A stretch of DNA of 64,000 bases from Planctomycetota bacterium. GTDB lineage: Bacteria > Planctomycetota > B15-G4 > SIAN01. The DNA is taken from contig SIAN01000003.1 of assembly GCA_009691715.1 (NCBI GenBank), positions 1-64,000 on the forward strand, written 5' to 3'. The position numbers and the translations under genes are program-made. The notes under the pieces are model-generated. The model did not search any database. It was given only the letters and a program-made list of their open reading frames with translations, and was not told the DNA's origin. Numbering within the stretch: the first letter of the stretch is position 1; every line of letters begins with the position of its first letter. Below, piece after piece: positions 26,141 through 35,888 of the stretch.

Positions 26141-27241
26141 TCAAGATTTGATGTCGAGGACCGGTCCGTCGTCACCATTCCGATTGGCGTCCGCTTCGTC
26201 GTCGGCCGGATCGTCCTCGCCGTCGTCGATGTAGATCGCTGAGCCCGCCAGCGCGAGACCCTTCTCGCCCAACCGCTTCTTCACTTCCTTGAGCGACGTT
26301 TGCCCGAAATTGCGCAGCTCGAGAAGGTCCTGCTCCGAAAGCTTCACCAACTGCCGGATCGTGCGGACGTTCTCCGCATCCAGGCAGTTCCGCGCCCGAA
26401 CCGAGAGATTCAGATTCGAGATCGGCTGGTCCAGGAGAACGGACGTTCCCGGCTCAGCGACCACCTCGGCAATCGCCGCGGCGACGCTCGACGGTTGCGA
26501 CCCTTCGCCAGCGAGGATGCCAGCGCCCGGCTGCAGATAGTGCACGAACGGGTTGAGGTGCTTGCGATAGATCTTCGCCGCCTCGACCAGTGCGCTGTCG
26601 GGCGTGACCGCGCCGTTGGTCCAGATCTCGAGCACCAACTTGTCGAAGTTGGTCATCTTGCCGACGCGGGTCTCTTCGACCTTGTATCGCACGCGCGTCA
26701 CGGGCGAGAAGTTCGAGTCGATGAAGATGACGCCAGTGTCCTTCTCGTCCTTCTCGTTTTCCTCGGCCGTTCGATATCCGCGGCCGCGTTGAGCGACCAT
26801 CTCGAGGCGGAACTCGCGATCGGCGGTGAGCGTGCAGATCACGTGATTCGGATTCAGGATTTCCGCGTCCGCCGGGCACTGGATGTCGCCGGCAGTGACA
26901 ACGCCCTTCTTCTTCATTTCGACGCGCAGCGGGACCGGGCCCTCGCCGGCGAGGCGCACGAGGACGCCCTTTACGTTCAGGACCACGTCGACGACGTCCT
27001 CACGAACGCCGTCGAGCGGCGAGAACTCGTGCTGCACGCCATCGATCTTGATCTGCGTGATCGCGAAGCCCTCGATCGACGAGAGCAGGACGCGACGCAT
27101 GCCGTTCCCGATCGTGTTGCCGAAGCCGCGTTCGAACGGCTCGACGACGAACCGACCGTACGTGGAAGTGACCGATTCGCTGTCCGCAGCGACACGGGAC
27201 GGCAGCTCAAAGCTGCGCCAACGGATTCGCATCTGGCTCAT
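26141..27241 (-). CDS. rpoA: DNA-directed RNA polymerase alpha subunit
   Basis: RpoA dimerises to nucleate RNA polymerase and its C-terminal domain contacts UP elements and activators. The 366-aa protein has the N-terminal assembly domain (EPFERGFGNTIGNGMRRVLLSSIEG, GVREDVVDVVLNVKG) and, after a linker, the helical C-terminal domain (LDQPISNLNLSVRARNCL, NFGQTSLKEVKKRL). It ends in a 40-residue acidic tail (DDGEDDPADDEADAN), longer than usual. It is placed between rpsD and rplQ, as in most bacteria. Confidence 0.97.
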   Translation of the reverse strand: MSQMRIRWRSFELPSRVAADSESVTSTYGRFVVEPFERGFGNTIGNGMRRVLLSSIEGFAITQIKIDGVQHEFSPLDGVREDVVDVVLNVKGVLVRLAGEGPVPLRVEMKKKGVVTAGDIQCPADAEILNPNHVICTLTADREFRLEMVAQRGRGYRTAEENEKDEKDTGVIFIDSNFSPVTRVRYKVEETRVGKMTNFDKLVLEIWTNGAVTPDSALVEAAKIYRKHLNPFVHYLQPGAGILAGEGSQPSSVAAAIAEVVAEPGTSVLLDQPISNLNLSVRARNCLDAENVRTIRQLVKLSEQDLLELRNFGQTSLKEVKKRLGEKGLALAGSAIYIDDGEDDPADDEADANRNGDDGPVLDIKS

Positions 27242-27251
27242 CTCCGTGGAA

Positions 27252-27878
27252 TCACCGCGACATCAATTCGACGACGAGTTGCTCGTCGACCGGGAACTCG
27301 AGGTGCTCGCGCTTCGGGAGCTCCGCGACCTTCACTGTCATCGACGCCTCGTCGCACTGCAACCAACCTGGGACCGTCTCACCCTTTCGCGACTCCATGC
27401 ACTCCTTCAAGTGCGCCACGACTTTCTCGCGGCGCGAGAAGGTGAGCGCGTCGCCTTGCCGGACGCACGCCGAAGGGATGTTGCAGCGACGGCCATTGAC
27501 GAACACATGGCCGTGCTGGATCAACTGCCGCGCGTGACGACGCGACAACGAGACTCCCGCGAGCTGGACGACATGGTCAAGGCGAGCCTGCAGCAGCTTC
27601 AGCAAGTGCTCGCCGGTGTTGCCCGGGAGTCGCGCGGCGCGCTGGAACACCAGTCGGAACGCCCGCTCCGAGATGCCGAAGAAGCGCTTGAGTTTCTGCT
27701 TCTCGCGCAGCCGCACGCCGAAGTTCGACGGCCGCCCTCGGCTCCAAGAGTGCTGTCCCGGCTGGTAGTTCCGCTTGACGATCGCGCACTTGGCCGACTC
27801 GCAACGCGCGCCCTTCAGGAAGAGCTTATCGCCTTCGCGGCGGCACAGCTTGCAGACTGATCCGATTTCGCGAGCCAT
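27252..27878 (-). CDS. rpsD: 30S ribosomal protein S4, zinc-binding form
   Basis: S4 is a primary 16S rRNA binder and often a translational repressor of its operon. The 208-aa protein keeps the four-cysteine N-terminus (Cys9, Cys12, Cys26, Cys31), so it is the zinc-binding form. The S4 RNA-binding domain follows (RLDHVVQLAGVSLSRRHARQLI-HGHVFVNG). It sits 10 bp upstream of rpoA and 156 bp downstream of rpsK. That gap holds two 13-bp direct copies (27994-28006 and 28016-28028) and no evident gene. Confidence 0.97.
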   Translation of the reverse strand: MAREIGSVCKLCRREGDKLFLKGARCESAKCAIVKRNYQPGQHSWSRGRPSNFGVRLREKQKLKRFFGISERAFRLVFQRAARLPGNTGEHLLKLLQARLDHVVQLAGVSLSRRHARQLIQHGHVFVNGRRCNIPSACVRQGDALTFSRREKVVAHLKECMESRKGETVPGWLQCDEASMTVKVAELPKREHLEFPVDEQLVVELMSR

Positions 27879-28034
27879 CGTGTCCTGTCGAACTCCGAGT
27901 CAGACGAGGGGCGAAGTGGCCGCCCCGAAGGGTCGGCGACACATCCGCCGTTCCTGGTTCCTAAAAAGCCGGCCCATTCTGGCGTCGGCAGCAGCAAAAG
28001 CGAGCCAGCGGCGCGGCAAAAGCGAGCCTGAGGC

Positions 28035-28409
28035 TCAGACGCGACGACGCTTCCGGGGGCGGCAGCCGTTGTGCGGGAGCGGCGTCCGATCTTCGATCGC
28101 ACGTACCGTCAAGCCCGAGGCGGCGAGGGCGCGGACGGCCGATTCGCGGCCGCTCCCCGGTCCATTCACTCGCACCTCGACCTCTTTCACGCCCATCTTG
28201 ATCGCTGCTACCGCCGCCTTCTCTGCCGCTTTCTGCGCGGCGAATGGGGTGGACTTGCGCGACCCTTTGAAGCCGACGTTGCCCGCGCTCGACCAGGCGA
28301 GGGTGTCGCCCCGCAAGTCGCTGATCGTCACCATCGTGTTGTTGAAAGTCGCAACGACGTGGGCGATCGCCTTCGCGGAGCTGCGGCGCGCTTTCTTCTT
28401 CTTAGCCAT
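28035..28409 (-). CDS. rpsK: 30S ribosomal protein S11
   Basis: S11 lies on the 30S platform near the mRNA exit. The 124-aa protein has the family core [27 protein letters not shown] (in parts), [20 protein letters not shown] and the C-terminal [18 protein letters not shown], where a short Lys/Arg-rich start replaces the longer N-terminus of some species. It is 229 bp downstream of rpsM. That gap carries direct repeats of 12 bp (28427-28450) and 15-bp period (28548-28574) and no other gene that I can see. Confidence 0.97.
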   Translation of the reverse strand: MAKKKKARRSSAKAIAHVVATFNNTMVTISDLRGDTLAWSSAGNVGFKGSRKSTPFAAQKAAEKAAVAAIKMGVKEVEVRVNGPGSGRESAVRALAASGLTVRAIEDRTPLPHNGCRPRKRRRV

Positions 28410-28638
28410 CCGATGTCGCTTCCTCTGGTACTTCCACAGGTACTTCCGCCGGTGGGACGAGGAGCTTCGCGCTCACTGCCCCGCTTCAGCGCACTGTCGC
28501 ACTTCACTTCCGAACCGAACCGTTTCAGCCGTCGCAATGACCACCGTCTCAGGCACTGCATCCTCAGGCACTGCGTCGCGGCTGTGCACTGCGAACAACT
28601 CGCCGACGAGAGCGTCTCCGCGCTCGTCGGCGCGATCG

Positions 28639-29019
28639 TCACTTGACCTTCGCGCCCTTCTTGCCGGCAACCGTCTTACGCGGGCCCTTGCGGGTGCGCG
28701 CGTTCGTCTTGGTGCGCTGACCGCGGCAGGGCAGCCCCTTGCGGTGCCGGAGCCCACGGAAGCTGCCGATCTCCTTCAGGCGCTGGATGTTCACCGAGAT
28801 CTGGCGGCGCAACGTGCCTTCGACCGGCATCGTCTTGTCCAACCATTCCGCGATGTGGGCGAGTTCCTCTTCGGTGAGGTCCTTCGCCCGCGCTTCCGCG
28901 TTGATGTTCAGGTCAGAGCAGATCCGCCGAGCGGTCGGAATCCCGACGCCATAGATGTAGGCGAGCGAGTAGGGGACCTTCTTGTCGGCCGGGATGTCGA
29001 CGCCCTGGATACGAGGCAT
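28639..29019 (-). CDS. rpsM: 30S ribosomal protein S13
   Basis: S13 is in the 30S head and contacts the P-site tRNA and 50S. The 126-aa protein has [19 protein letters not shown] at the start, the [14 protein letters not shown] helix-hairpin-helix, and the [26 protein letters not shown] basic tail region (in parts). It is 69 bp downstream of rpmJ; the gap includes a 12-bp direct repeat (29042-29065). Confidence 0.97.
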   Translation of the reverse strand: MPRIQGVDIPADKKVPYSLAYIYGVGIPTARRICSDLNINAEARAKDLTEEELAHIAEWLDKTMPVEGTLRRQISVNIQRLKEIGSFRGLRHRKGLPCRGQRTKTNARTRKGPRKTVAGKKGAKVK

Positions 29020-29088
29020 TGCTTTCCTCTCTCGTCAATTCGCGCTTGATGCCGCGCTTGATGCCGCTCGTGACGCCACTGCCACTCG

Positions 29089-29202
29089 TCAACCTTGGCG
29101 CTGCTTGTGGCGCGGCTCGGTGCAGACGACGTAGACAGTCCCACGCCGGCGCACGATCTTGCACTTGTCGCAGATGCGTCGAACCGAAGCACGTACCTTC
29201 AC
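29089..29202 (-). CDS. rpmJ: 50S ribosomal protein L36, zinc-binding form
   Basis: A 37-codon gene missed by length-limited searches: GTG 29202 to TGA 29089. The product begins [21 protein letters not shown] and ends in [11 protein letters not shown]. Cys11, Cys14, Cys27 and His32 form the zinc site of the C+ type of L36. GGAG lies 9-12 nt upstream of the GTG. It is in its usual place between infA and rpsM. Confidence 0.95.
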   Translation of the reverse strand: MKVRASVRRICDKCKIVRRRGTVYVVCTEPRHKQRQG

Positions 29203-29295
29203 GACTCACTCTCCTCGATCCGTTTCTCTGACTCGATCCGTCTCGTCGCCATGACCGGGCGCCATCGGGTCGCCCGATCGAGCTCCTGTGCACGA

Positions 29296-29511
29296 CTACT
29301 CGCGGTAGACGATCCTGCCGCGGGTGAGGTCGTAGGGCGAAAGCTCGATCGACACCTTGTCGCCAGGCAGGATCCGGATGAAGTGCATGCGCATCTTGCC
29401 CGAGGCGTGAGCCAAGATTGCGTGACCATTCTCCAGCTTCACGCGGAAGACCGCGTTCGGCAGGGATTCGGTCACGACAGCTGAGACTCGGATCGCCTCT
29501 TCTTTCGCCAC
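29296..29511 (-). CDS. infA: Translation initiation factor IF-1
   Basis: IF-1 binds the A site of the 30S subunit during initiation. The 71-aa OB-fold protein matches the family end to end ([51 protein letters not shown]). It is encoded between map and rpmJ. The 133-bp gap to map contains a 9-bp tandem repeat near 29567-29584. Confidence 0.97.
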   Translation of the reverse strand: MAKEEAIRVSAVVTESLPNAVFRVKLENGHAILAHASGKMRMHFIRILPGDKVSIELSPYDLTRGRIVYRE

Positions 29512-29644
29512 TTACACCGTTCCTTCGTTACTTCCCGCCCCGCCTACTTCCCGTCCTGCGCGTCACGCACGACTCGCACGACTCGCGTCGCACCACACCT
29601 CCCGGATCAACCACGCCTCACCCTTACCATCCGTGGTACTGCCC

Positions 29645-30424
29645 CTAGGGGAGGGTCAGGACCTCAGGCCCAGCTTCCGTCACTGCCACCGTGTGCTCAA
29701 AATGGGCGGAGCGTCGGCCGTCGGCCGTCACCACCGTCCACAAGTCGTCGAGCACCCGCACTTCATGGGTCCCGGCGTTCACCATCGGCTCGATCGCAAA
29801 GATGTGCCCCGGCTCGAGCACCAGATCCGAGTGCGGGAACCCAGGTTCGTAGTAGTTCGGGACCTGCGGCTCCTCGTGCAGAGCGCGCCCGATCCCGTGG
29901 CCGACGTATTGCCGAACGACCGAGAAGGACGACTCGCGCTTCACGAACGCCTCGACCGCCTTCGAGACATCGCCGAGCTTGCGTCGCGGCTTCATCTCGC
30001 CGACGCCCGCCATCAGCGCGCCTTCGCAGACGCGCAGCAACTCGAGCGACTCGGAGTCAACCTTGCCGACGCAGAAGGTGCGAGCGGCATCACCGTGCCA
30101 CCCATCGAGGTTGGCGCCACAGTCGATCGTCACGACGTCGCCGTCACGGAACGGCTGACGTCCAGGGATGCCGTGGACGACTTCCTCATTCACCGAGATG
30201 CAGAGGCTCTTCGGAAAGCCGTGGTAGCCCTTGAACGACGGCGTCGCTCCGCGGCGTCGGATGTGCGCCTCCGCGAAGTCGTCGAGCTCGATCGGCGCGA
30301 CCCCGGCGCGGATCATCTCCGCCATCGCCGCAAGGATTTCGCCGACGATGCGACCCGCCTCGCGCATCTTCGCGAGCTCGGCGTTCGACTTCGGGCGGAT
30401 GCGCGCTGCCGTCCGCACGATCAT
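29645..30424 (-). CDS. map: Type I methionine aminopeptidase
   Basis: Removes the initiator methionine from nascent proteins. The 259-aa enzyme has the five metal ligands in the usual motifs: Asp in TIDCGANLDGWHGDAARTF (two), His in GHGIGRALHEEPQVPNY, Glu in FAIEPMVN and Glu in HFEHTVAVT. No N-terminal zinc-finger extension is present. Its start overlaps the secY stop (ATGA), so it is translated with secY. Confidence 0.97.
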   Translation of the reverse strand: MIVRTAARIRPKSNAELAKMREAGRIVGEILAAMAEMIRAGVAPIELDDFAEAHIRRRGATPSFKGYHGFPKSLCISVNEEVVHGIPGRQPFRDGDVVTIDCGANLDGWHGDAARTFCVGKVDSESLELLRVCEGALMAGVGEMKPRRKLGDVSKAVEAFVKRESSFSVVRQYVGHGIGRALHEEPQVPNYYEPGFPHSDLVLEPGHIFAIEPMVNAGTHEVRVLDDLWTVVTADGRRSAHFEHTVAVTEAGPEVLTLP

Positions 30425-31785
30425 CCGTCTCCGCCGCCGGACTCGCGCCGGCGCGCCCAGCCACCGCTTCCGGTCTGGCCGCTTGCGAATCCCTCGTAGT
30501 TCCGCATGACCAACTGAGCGTTGATCTTGTCGACGAGATCGAGGCAGACACCCACGGTGATGAGAATCGAGGTCCCGCCGATGGCGTACGCGATTCCACG
30601 GCCGCCGGCGGTACCGATGAAGCTGTTCGCGAAATACGGAAAGAGCGCAATGACGGCGAGGAATGCCGCGCCCACCAGTGTCACCCGGACCATCACACCC
30701 TCGAGATACTCCGCGGTGCGCTGTCCCGGACGGGTGCCTGGGATGAAACTGCCGTGCTCCTTCAGGTTGTTCGCCATCTCCTTCGGCTGGAACATCACCG
30801 CGGTCCAGAAGAACGCAAAGAAGAAGATCAGCCCGGTGTAGAGGATCAGGTAGAGGAACGACTCGTAGCCGAGGTACTCATTGATAAATCCGAGGCCCGG
30901 AGCCTTTCCGAGCATGCTCGGGATGACGAAAAGGGTCTGCGCGAAGATGATGGGCATCACGCCGACCGCGCTCACCTTGAGCGGGATGAAGTGGCGTGCA
31001 CCGCCGAGCTGTCGGCGACCTCGCGTGAGCTTCGCTTGCTGGATCGGCACCCGCCGCTGCGCCTTCGTGAAGAACACGACGGCGAGGACGCTGATGATGA
31101 AGATGCCGATGATCTCAGCGATGAACTGGGTCCGGTTGTCCGGGTCGCCGACGAACGACGAGCCGATCTGAGTCGGCAGGCGGGCGATGATTCCTGCCAT
31201 GATGATCAGCGACGTGCCTTGGCCGATGCCGTGCTCGCTGATCTTCTCGCCGATCCACATGATCAGCAGGGTGCCGGCAGTGAGGATCATCACCAGCGCG
31301 CACTTGTAGAAAAAGCTGGCGAAGAGCTCCGGCGGGATCAACGCATTCGGACCACTTTCGCCGATGTCCTTCGCGATGAGCGTGGTCACCGTCACCGACG
31401 CCTGGAAGATGCAAATCGGCACCGTCGCCCAACGCGTCCACTGATTGATCTTGCGCTGACCGCTGGCGCCTTCCTTGGCGACCTGCTCAAGCGCCGGGAC
31501 CATCTTCTGCAGCAGTGAGAAGACGATCGACGCCGAGATGTAGGGCATCACACCGAGCGAAAACACGGTGGCGCTGCCAAGGGCTCCGCCCGAGAGCGCG
31601 TTCAGGATGCCGACGACGCCGCCGCTCTGCGTCCCGATTCGGTCGATGAAGACCTCGGGCCGCACGCCCGGGAGCAGGATGTGGTTGCCGAGTCGGTAGG
31701 CAAACAGCAGCCCCAGCGTCCAAAGGATCTTCTTGCGAAGCTCCGGAACGCGCAGGAACTCGAATGCCTTGCCGAACATCGCCAT
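30421..31785 (-). CDS. secY: Protein translocase subunit SecY
   Basis: SecY forms the protein-conducting channel of the inner membrane. The 454-aa protein has ten transmembrane helices. The family signatures are the plug region near GTQSGGVVGILNALSGG, GMPYIS-type MPYISASIVF in helix 2, IGQGTSLIIMAGI, the cytoplasmic loop RRVPIQQAKLTRGRR and FFWTAVMFQPKEMANNLKEHGSFIPG-like loop, followed by RPG. It is 77 bp downstream of rplO and overlaps map. Confidence 0.97.
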   Translation of the reverse strand: MAMFGKAFEFLRVPELRKKILWTLGLLFAYRLGNHILLPGVRPEVFIDRIGTQSGGVVGILNALSGGALGSATVFSLGVMPYISASIVFSLLQKMVPALEQVAKEGASGQRKINQWTRWATVPICIFQASVTVTTLIAKDIGESGPNALIPPELFASFFYKCALVMILTAGTLLIMWIGEKISEHGIGQGTSLIIMAGIIARLPTQIGSSFVGDPDNRTQFIAEIIGIFIISVLAVVFFTKAQRRVPIQQAKLTRGRRQLGGARHFIPLKVSAVGVMPIIFAQTLFVIPSMLGKAPGLGFINEYLGYESFLYLILYTGLIFFFAFFWTAVMFQPKEMANNLKEHGSFIPGTRPGQRTAEYLEGVMVRVTLVGAAFLAVIALFPYFANSFIGTAGGRGIAYAIGGTSILITVGVCLDLVDKINAQLVMRNYEGFASGQTGSGGWARRRESGGGDG

Positions 31786-31862
31786 CGATCTCTGCTTCCT
31801 TCCAGGTTTCCTTGCCGAGCAGCCGGCGCGACTGCACCGAGCTGCCGATCAGCTTGTGCTGA

Positions 31863-32537
31863 TCACTTTTTCTTGTCGCCGCCGGCGGGCTTCTTCCCGC
31901 CGTCCTTCTTGTTGCCGTCCGCCTTCTTGCCTTCGGTCTTGTCAGCCTTCGCCGGCTTTTCTGCCTTGGAAGCTTTGTCGGCCTTCGCACCCTTGGCTGC
32001 GGCGGGAGTCGGGGTCGCGGCAGCGACCTTTGCCGCCCGCTTCTTGTCCGCTTCCATCCGGCGGAAATTCGGCGGGAGTTTCTTCGGCGGCGGCATCACC
32101 ACGGTGCCACCCGCCTTCTCGATCTTCGCGCGCGCGATGCCGGACGCCGCGACATCGGGACCGAGCTTGATCGCCTTCGAGATTTCGCCGTCGCCAAGGA
32201 CCTTGATCCGCTTCGAATTCCTGCGGACCACGCCGCGCTCGATCGCCGACTCGACCGTCACTTCTTCGCCGGCCTGATACGCCCGCTCGATCAGCACTAG
32301 ATTCAACGTCGCCCACTCGAGACGAAACGCCTTGTTGTTGAAGCCACGGCGCGGCAGACGGCGGAAGAACCGCATCGTCCCGCCCTCGAATCCGAGCTTC
32401 ATCGAGTTGCCGCTGCGCGAATAAGCGCCGCTCTGGCCACGCCCGCACGATTCGCCCAAGCCCGAGCCCATCCCGCGCCCGACCCGGGTCCGTTGCACGC
32501 GCTTCGGACCTGCGTTCATGATTTCGTGGAGCATCAT
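31863..32537 (-). CDS. rplO: 50S ribosomal protein L15 with long Lys/Ala tail
   Basis: L15 is a late-assembly large-subunit protein. The conserved part is residues 1-145: GRGMGSGLGESCGRGQSGAYSRSG, FEGGTMRFFRRLPRRGF, and the VLGDGEISKAIKLG fold. After it comes an extension of about 75 residues made almost only of Lys, Ala, Gly, Asp and Glu, ending GGDKKK. The start overlaps the rpsE stop, so no rpmD (L30) gene lies between S5 and L15, where it is found in many bacteria. A second Met at codon 2 is an equally good start. Confidence 0.95.
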   Translation of the reverse strand: MMLHEIMNAGPKRVQRTRVGRGMGSGLGESCGRGQSGAYSRSGNSMKLGFEGGTMRFFRRLPRRGFNNKAFRLEWATLNLVLIERAYQAGEEVTVESAIERGVVRRNSKRIKVLGDGEISKAIKLGPDVAASGIARAKIEKAGGTVVMPPPKKLPPNFRRMEADKKRAAKVAAATPTPAAAKGAKADKASKAEKPAKADKTEGKKADGNKKDGGKKPAGGDKKK

Positions 32538-33163
32538 CCGAGCGTCACTCCGCGCAACGACTCAATTTGCGACTTCGAGCGCAGCGATTTGAGACCCTTG
32601 AACGCCGCTTTGACCAGGTTGATCGCGTTGGTCTGTCCGATGCTCTTGGTGAGGACGTCCTTCACCCCCGCGAGCTCCATCACGGCGCGGACGGTGCCGC
32701 CGGCGACGATTCCCGTGCCTGGCGCCGCTGGCATCAACCGGACCGTCGACGCTTCGAAGGCCGCCTCGACCTGATGCGGGATGGTCGTGCCGACGCGCGG
32801 CACATTGATAAGGCTCTTCTTGGCGTCCTTGACGCCCTTCTCGACGGCGTTCGGGACGGCTCGCGCCTTGCCAAAGCCGTAACCAATCTTGCCGTCGCGG
32901 TTGCCCACGACGACCAGTGCCGAGAACGAGAATCGGCGGCCGCCCTTCATCACCTTGGCGCAGCGATTGACCTTGACGACGATCTCTTGGAACTGGGGTT
33001 CGTCGCCGTCGTCCCGACCGCGACCGCGGCCGCCGCCATGCCCGCCGCCGTGACCTCCGCGGCGGTCGCCGCCGCCACCACGCGGACCGCCGCGATCACC
33101 GCCGCCCCCGCCGCCCGGGGACGACGGGTTGAATCCTGCCTGGTTGTCGTTGTCGTCGGTCAC
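32534..33163 (-). CDS. rpsE: 30S ribosomal protein S5 with Gly/Arg-rich N-terminal extension
   Basis: S5 helps fix decoding accuracy and has helicase-like contact with mRNA. The usual domain starts at about residue 55 ([23 protein letters not shown] in parts) and continues with [33 protein letters not shown] and [21 protein letters not shown]. Before it is a 50-residue stretch of glycine broken by Arg, Asp and His (RGGHGGG type), like RGG RNA-binding tails. The extension is in the same frame with no internal start, so it is probably translated. Confidence 0.95.
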   Translation of the reverse strand: MTDDNDNQAGFNPSSPGGGGGGDRGGPRGGGGDRRGGHGGGHGGGRGRGRDDGDEPQFQEIVVKVNRCAKVMKGGRRFSFSALVVVGNRDGKIGYGFGKARAVPNAVEKGVKDAKKSLINVPRVGTTIPHQVEAAFEASTVRLMPAAPGTGIVAGGTVRAVMELAGVKDVLTKSIGQTNAINLVKAAFKGLKSLRSKSQIESLRGVTLG

Positions 33164-33227
33164 TTTGTCACTCGTCTCGGGGTTACTCGTCTCGGGTTAC
33201 TCGTCACGGTCGCTCGTAGCGGGCACC

Positions 33228-33599
33228 TCAGAAGCTGAGCCCACCCTTGCGTGCACCGTCCGCGAGCGCCTTGATCCGTCCGTGGTACCGATAATGGCGA
33301 CGATCGAACACGACCTTCTCGATGCCGGCCTTCTTCGCCCGCTCGGCGACCGCAAGTCCGACTCGCGCGGCGACGCCGACCTTGCCGGCGAGCCCCTCGG
33401 ACGGAGCCTGCAGCTCCTTCTCGAGGCTTGACGCCGCGGCGACCGTGTGCCCCTTTGCGTCGTCGACCACCTGCGCGTAGATGAACCGATTGCTGCGGTA
33501 CACGCAAAGCCGCGGACGGTCCGAGTGGACCTTGATCCGCTTGAACACGCTGTTCGCCTTGCTGGCGCGGCGGCGACGAAGGTCGCGATTGTGGTCCAT
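33228..33599 (-). CDS. rplR: 50S ribosomal protein L18
   Basis: L18 binds 5S rRNA. The start is ATG 33599 ([21 protein letters not shown]), which fits the family; a longer upstream frame is rplF shadow. The 123-aa protein has [20 protein letters not shown], the central helix [21 protein letters not shown] and the C-terminal [19 protein letters not shown]. It is 59 bp downstream of rplF; the 64-bp gap to rpsE holds three imperfect 14-15-bp repeats (33168-33210). Confidence 0.96.
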   Translation of the reverse strand: MDHNRDLRRRRASKANSVFKRIKVHSDRPRLCVYRSNRFIYAQVVDDAKGHTVAAASSLEKELQAPSEGLAGKVGVAARVGLAVAERAKKAGIEKVVFDRRHYRYHGRIKALADGARKGGLSF

Positions 33600-33658
33600 G
33601 TTCTGTTGTCTCTGCTGTTTCGGCCGCGCTCTTCGAGCGGCGCGCTTCCAGTGGCCGT

Positions 33659-34210
33659 TTACTTGCCCGTCGCCATCGACTTGCCGGCCTTGCGGCGGAT
33701 CTGTTCGCCGGCGTAGCGAATGCCCTTGCCTTGGTAGGGTTCGGGTGGGCGCGATCCACGGATGCGCGCCGAGAACTCGCCAACTTGCTGACGGTCGATT
33801 CCCTTGACATCGACCGTCGTCGGGTTCGGCGTCTCGATCGTGATCCCCTTCGGAATCGGGAGGACGACCGGGTTGCTGAAACCAACCGAGAGCGAGAGGG
33901 CCCCCTTCTCGATCTTCGCTTGGTAGCCGACGCCGTGGATTTCGAGTCGCTTGGCGTAGCCGGTGGTCACGCCCTCCACCATGTTGCGGCAAAGCGCGCG
34001 ATAAAGACCGTGCATTGCGCGGTCGACCCGATCGTCGTTGGCGCGACTGAAGTTCACCACCGAGTCTTTGGCGTCGATGTCGACCTTGATTCGAGCGTCG
34101 ACTTTCTGAATCAACGTCCCCTTCGGCCCCTTCACGGAGAGGCTTCCAGCGTCGAGCTTGATCTCGACGCCCTTCGGGAACTTCACCGGTTGTTTTCCGA
34201 TTCGAGACAT
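33659..34210 (-). CDS. rplF: 50S ribosomal protein L6
   Basis: L6 lies near the factor-binding site. The 183-aa protein has two repeated domains, starting [20 protein letters not shown] and ending in the signature [28 protein letters not shown] (in parts). It overlaps the rpsH stop by one base (TGATG), so re-initiation coupling is likely. Confidence 0.97.
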   Translation of the reverse strand: MSRIGKQPVKFPKGVEIKLDAGSLSVKGPKGTLIQKVDARIKVDIDAKDSVVNFSRANDDRVDRAMHGLYRALCRNMVEGVTTGYAKRLEIHGVGYQAKIEKGALSLSVGFSNPVVLPIPKGITIETPNPTTVDVKGIDRQQVGEFSARIRGSRPPEPYQGKGIRYAGEQIRRKAGKSMATGK

Positions 34211-34608
34211 CAGTAGACCTCGAGGAGCACTTCGCCGCCGACGTTCTGGGCCCGCGCTTCACGGTCCGAAAGGACGCCCTTCGTAGTGGTCAACACCGTG
34301 ATCCCCATCCCGCGCAGGACGGGCGCGTGCTCGGACGATCCGCGGTACAGGCGTCGCCCCGGCTTGCTGACCCGGGTGATGCTCTGCAGCACCTGTTCAC
34401 CATCGGGACCGTACTTGAGCACGACTCGCAGCAACGGGTGCCCGTCCGCGGACTCCACTCCGAAGTCGCGGATGTACCCCTCGCGCTTCAGCACCTCGCA
34501 GATGCCGGCCTTGATCTTCGAGTGTGGAATCCGAGTCTCGCCGCTCTTGTTGCGCAGCGCGTTTCGGATGCGGGTCGCCAAGTCGGCGATGGGATCGGTC
34601 ATCGTCAT
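34210..34608 (-). CDS. rpsH: 30S ribosomal protein S8
   Basis: S8 binds the central domain of 16S rRNA and in some bacteria represses the spc operon. The 132-aa protein matches throughout: [51 protein letters not shown] and the C-terminal [20 protein letters not shown]. It is between rpsN and rplF. Confidence 0.97.
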   Translation of the reverse strand: MTMTDPIADLATRIRNALRNKSGETRIPHSKIKAGICEVLKREGYIRDFGVESADGHPLLRVVLKYGPDGEQVLQSITRVSKPGRRLYRGSSEHAPVLRGMGITVLTTTKGVLSDREARAQNVGGEVLLEVY

Positions 34609-34636
34609 GGAATGAGTCCAGTAGTCGTCCGGCGGA

Positions 34637-34822
34637 TCACCAGGAGGCCTTCTTCACGCCGGGGATCTCGCCGCGGAGGGCGAGCTGGCGGAAGCAGATT
34701 CGGCAGCAACCGAACTTGCGGTAGTAAGCGCGCGAGCGTCCGCATAGGTTGCAGCGGTTGTGCTGACGGACCTTGAACTTCGGGGTCCGCTTCGCCTTCA
34801 CCCTCAAGCACGTCCTAGCCAA
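34637..34822 (-). CDS. rpsN: 30S ribosomal protein S14, zinc-binding (type Z)
   Basis: The 61-aa short form of S14 with four cysteines, CNLCGRSR at 24-31 and CRICFR at 40-45, that bind zinc. The remainder ([20 protein letters not shown]) matches the family's C-terminal half. It sits between rplE and rpsH, as usual. Confidence 0.97.
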   Translation of the reverse strand: MARTCLRVKAKRTPKFKVRQHNRCNLCGRSRAYYRKFGCCRICFRQLALRGEIPGVKKASW

Positions 34823-34923
34823 GGCTCACCTCACTTGTGCGCAAGCTCACCGCACTGATCCCACCACTCACGACGGCGCTGTTGTCTTCGTGTCCACCGC
34901 GTCCATCACGCATGCTAGACCGG

Positions 34924-35490
34924 CTACGCATTCTGGAACGGCATCCCGAGCGCGTGCAGCAGTGCCTCCGCCTTCGCATCGTCGCCCGCCGTGGTCACGA
35001 TGCTGACGTCCATACCCTGCGAGTTGTTCACGCTGTCGCTGTCGACCTCGGGGAAGACGGTCTGCTCGCCAATGCCGAGCGTGTAGTTGCCGCGCCCGTC
35101 GAACGACTTGCGCGACAGTCCGCGGAAGTCGCGAACACGCGGAAGCGCGAGCGCGATCATCCGATCGAGGAATTCCCACATACGATCGCGGCGCAGCGTG
35201 ACCTTGAGTCCGACCTTGTCGCCCTCGCGCACCTTGAAGCCGGCGATCGACTGGCGCGCCTTGGTGACGACCGGCCTTTGGCCGGCGAGCGCCGCAAGGT
35301 GCCCAAGCACCTCGTTCAGGAACTCCTTGCTCTCCTTCTCCTTGCGCAGTCCCATGTTGATGCCGACCTTCGTCAGGCGCGGCACCGCCATGCGGTTCTT
35401 GATGCCGAACTTCTCCATCAGCATCGGAACCACCTCACGCTCGTATTTCTCGCGCAGGCGTGGCAACTTTCTGTCGGCGCTCTTCGTCAT
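34924..35490 (-). CDS. rplE: 50S ribosomal protein L5
   Basis: L5 binds 5S rRNA and the P-site tRNA. The 188-aa protein has the usual PRLREKYEREVVPMLMEKFG, MGLRKEKESKEFL, RQSIAGFKVREGDKVGLKVTLR and the RGNYTLGIGEQTVFPEVD loop. The 101-bp gap to rpsN has nothing recognisable. Confidence 0.97.
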   Translation of the reverse strand: MTKSADRKLPRLREKYEREVVPMLMEKFGIKNRMAVPRLTKVGINMGLRKEKESKEFLNEVLGHLAALAGQRPVVTKARQSIAGFKVREGDKVGLKVTLRRDRMWEFLDRMIALALPRVRDFRGLSRKSFDGRGNYTLGIGEQTVFPEVDSDSVNNSQGMDVSIVTTAGDDAKAEALLHALGMPFQNA

Positions 35491-35573
35491 GATTCAGCTT
35501 CTTCGTTTTGGTGCACTTGCAGTCTGGTGCACCCGCGCTTCGAGTGCTTGGCAAATCTCAACGGAGCGAGATC

Positions 35574-35888
35574 TCAACCGAGGACGGCGCCATCCTTCAC
35601 TCCAACGCGAACGCGATTGCCGTCGCGCGTCTCGATCCGGTAGCGCTGCCCCTTGCCGAGCTTTTCGCTCCAGAGCATCACCTTCGAGGCATGCAACGGC
35701 CCTTCGCGTCGGACGCGGCCACCCTTGGGGTTCTGCTGCGTCCGCTTCATGTGCTTGTACTGGAGGTTGACGCCCTCGACGTACAGGCGTTCGCTCGCGA
35801 CCTCGACGCGGATGACCTTGCCGGTCTTACCCTTGTCGGCGCCGGAACGGACGACCACAACATCCCCGCGCTTGATTCGCAGCGCCAT
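35574..35888 (-). CDS. rplX: 50S ribosomal protein L24
   Basis: L24 is an assembly initiator that binds the 5' end of 23S rRNA. The 104-aa protein begins [20 protein letters not shown] with the KOW motif, followed by VEGVNLQYKHMKRTQQNPKGG and a short C-terminal beta part. Its start abuts the rplN stop with one base of overlap. Confidence 0.97.
   Translation of the reverse strand: MALRIKRGDVVVVRSGADKGKTGKVIRVEVASERLYVEGVNLQYKHMKRTQQNPKGGRVRREGPLHASKVMLWSEKLGKGQRYRIETRDGNRVRVGVKDGAVLG

Noticed and set aside
32530..32540. rpmD (L30) between rpsE and rplO
   Set aside because: The two genes overlap by four bases, leaving no room.
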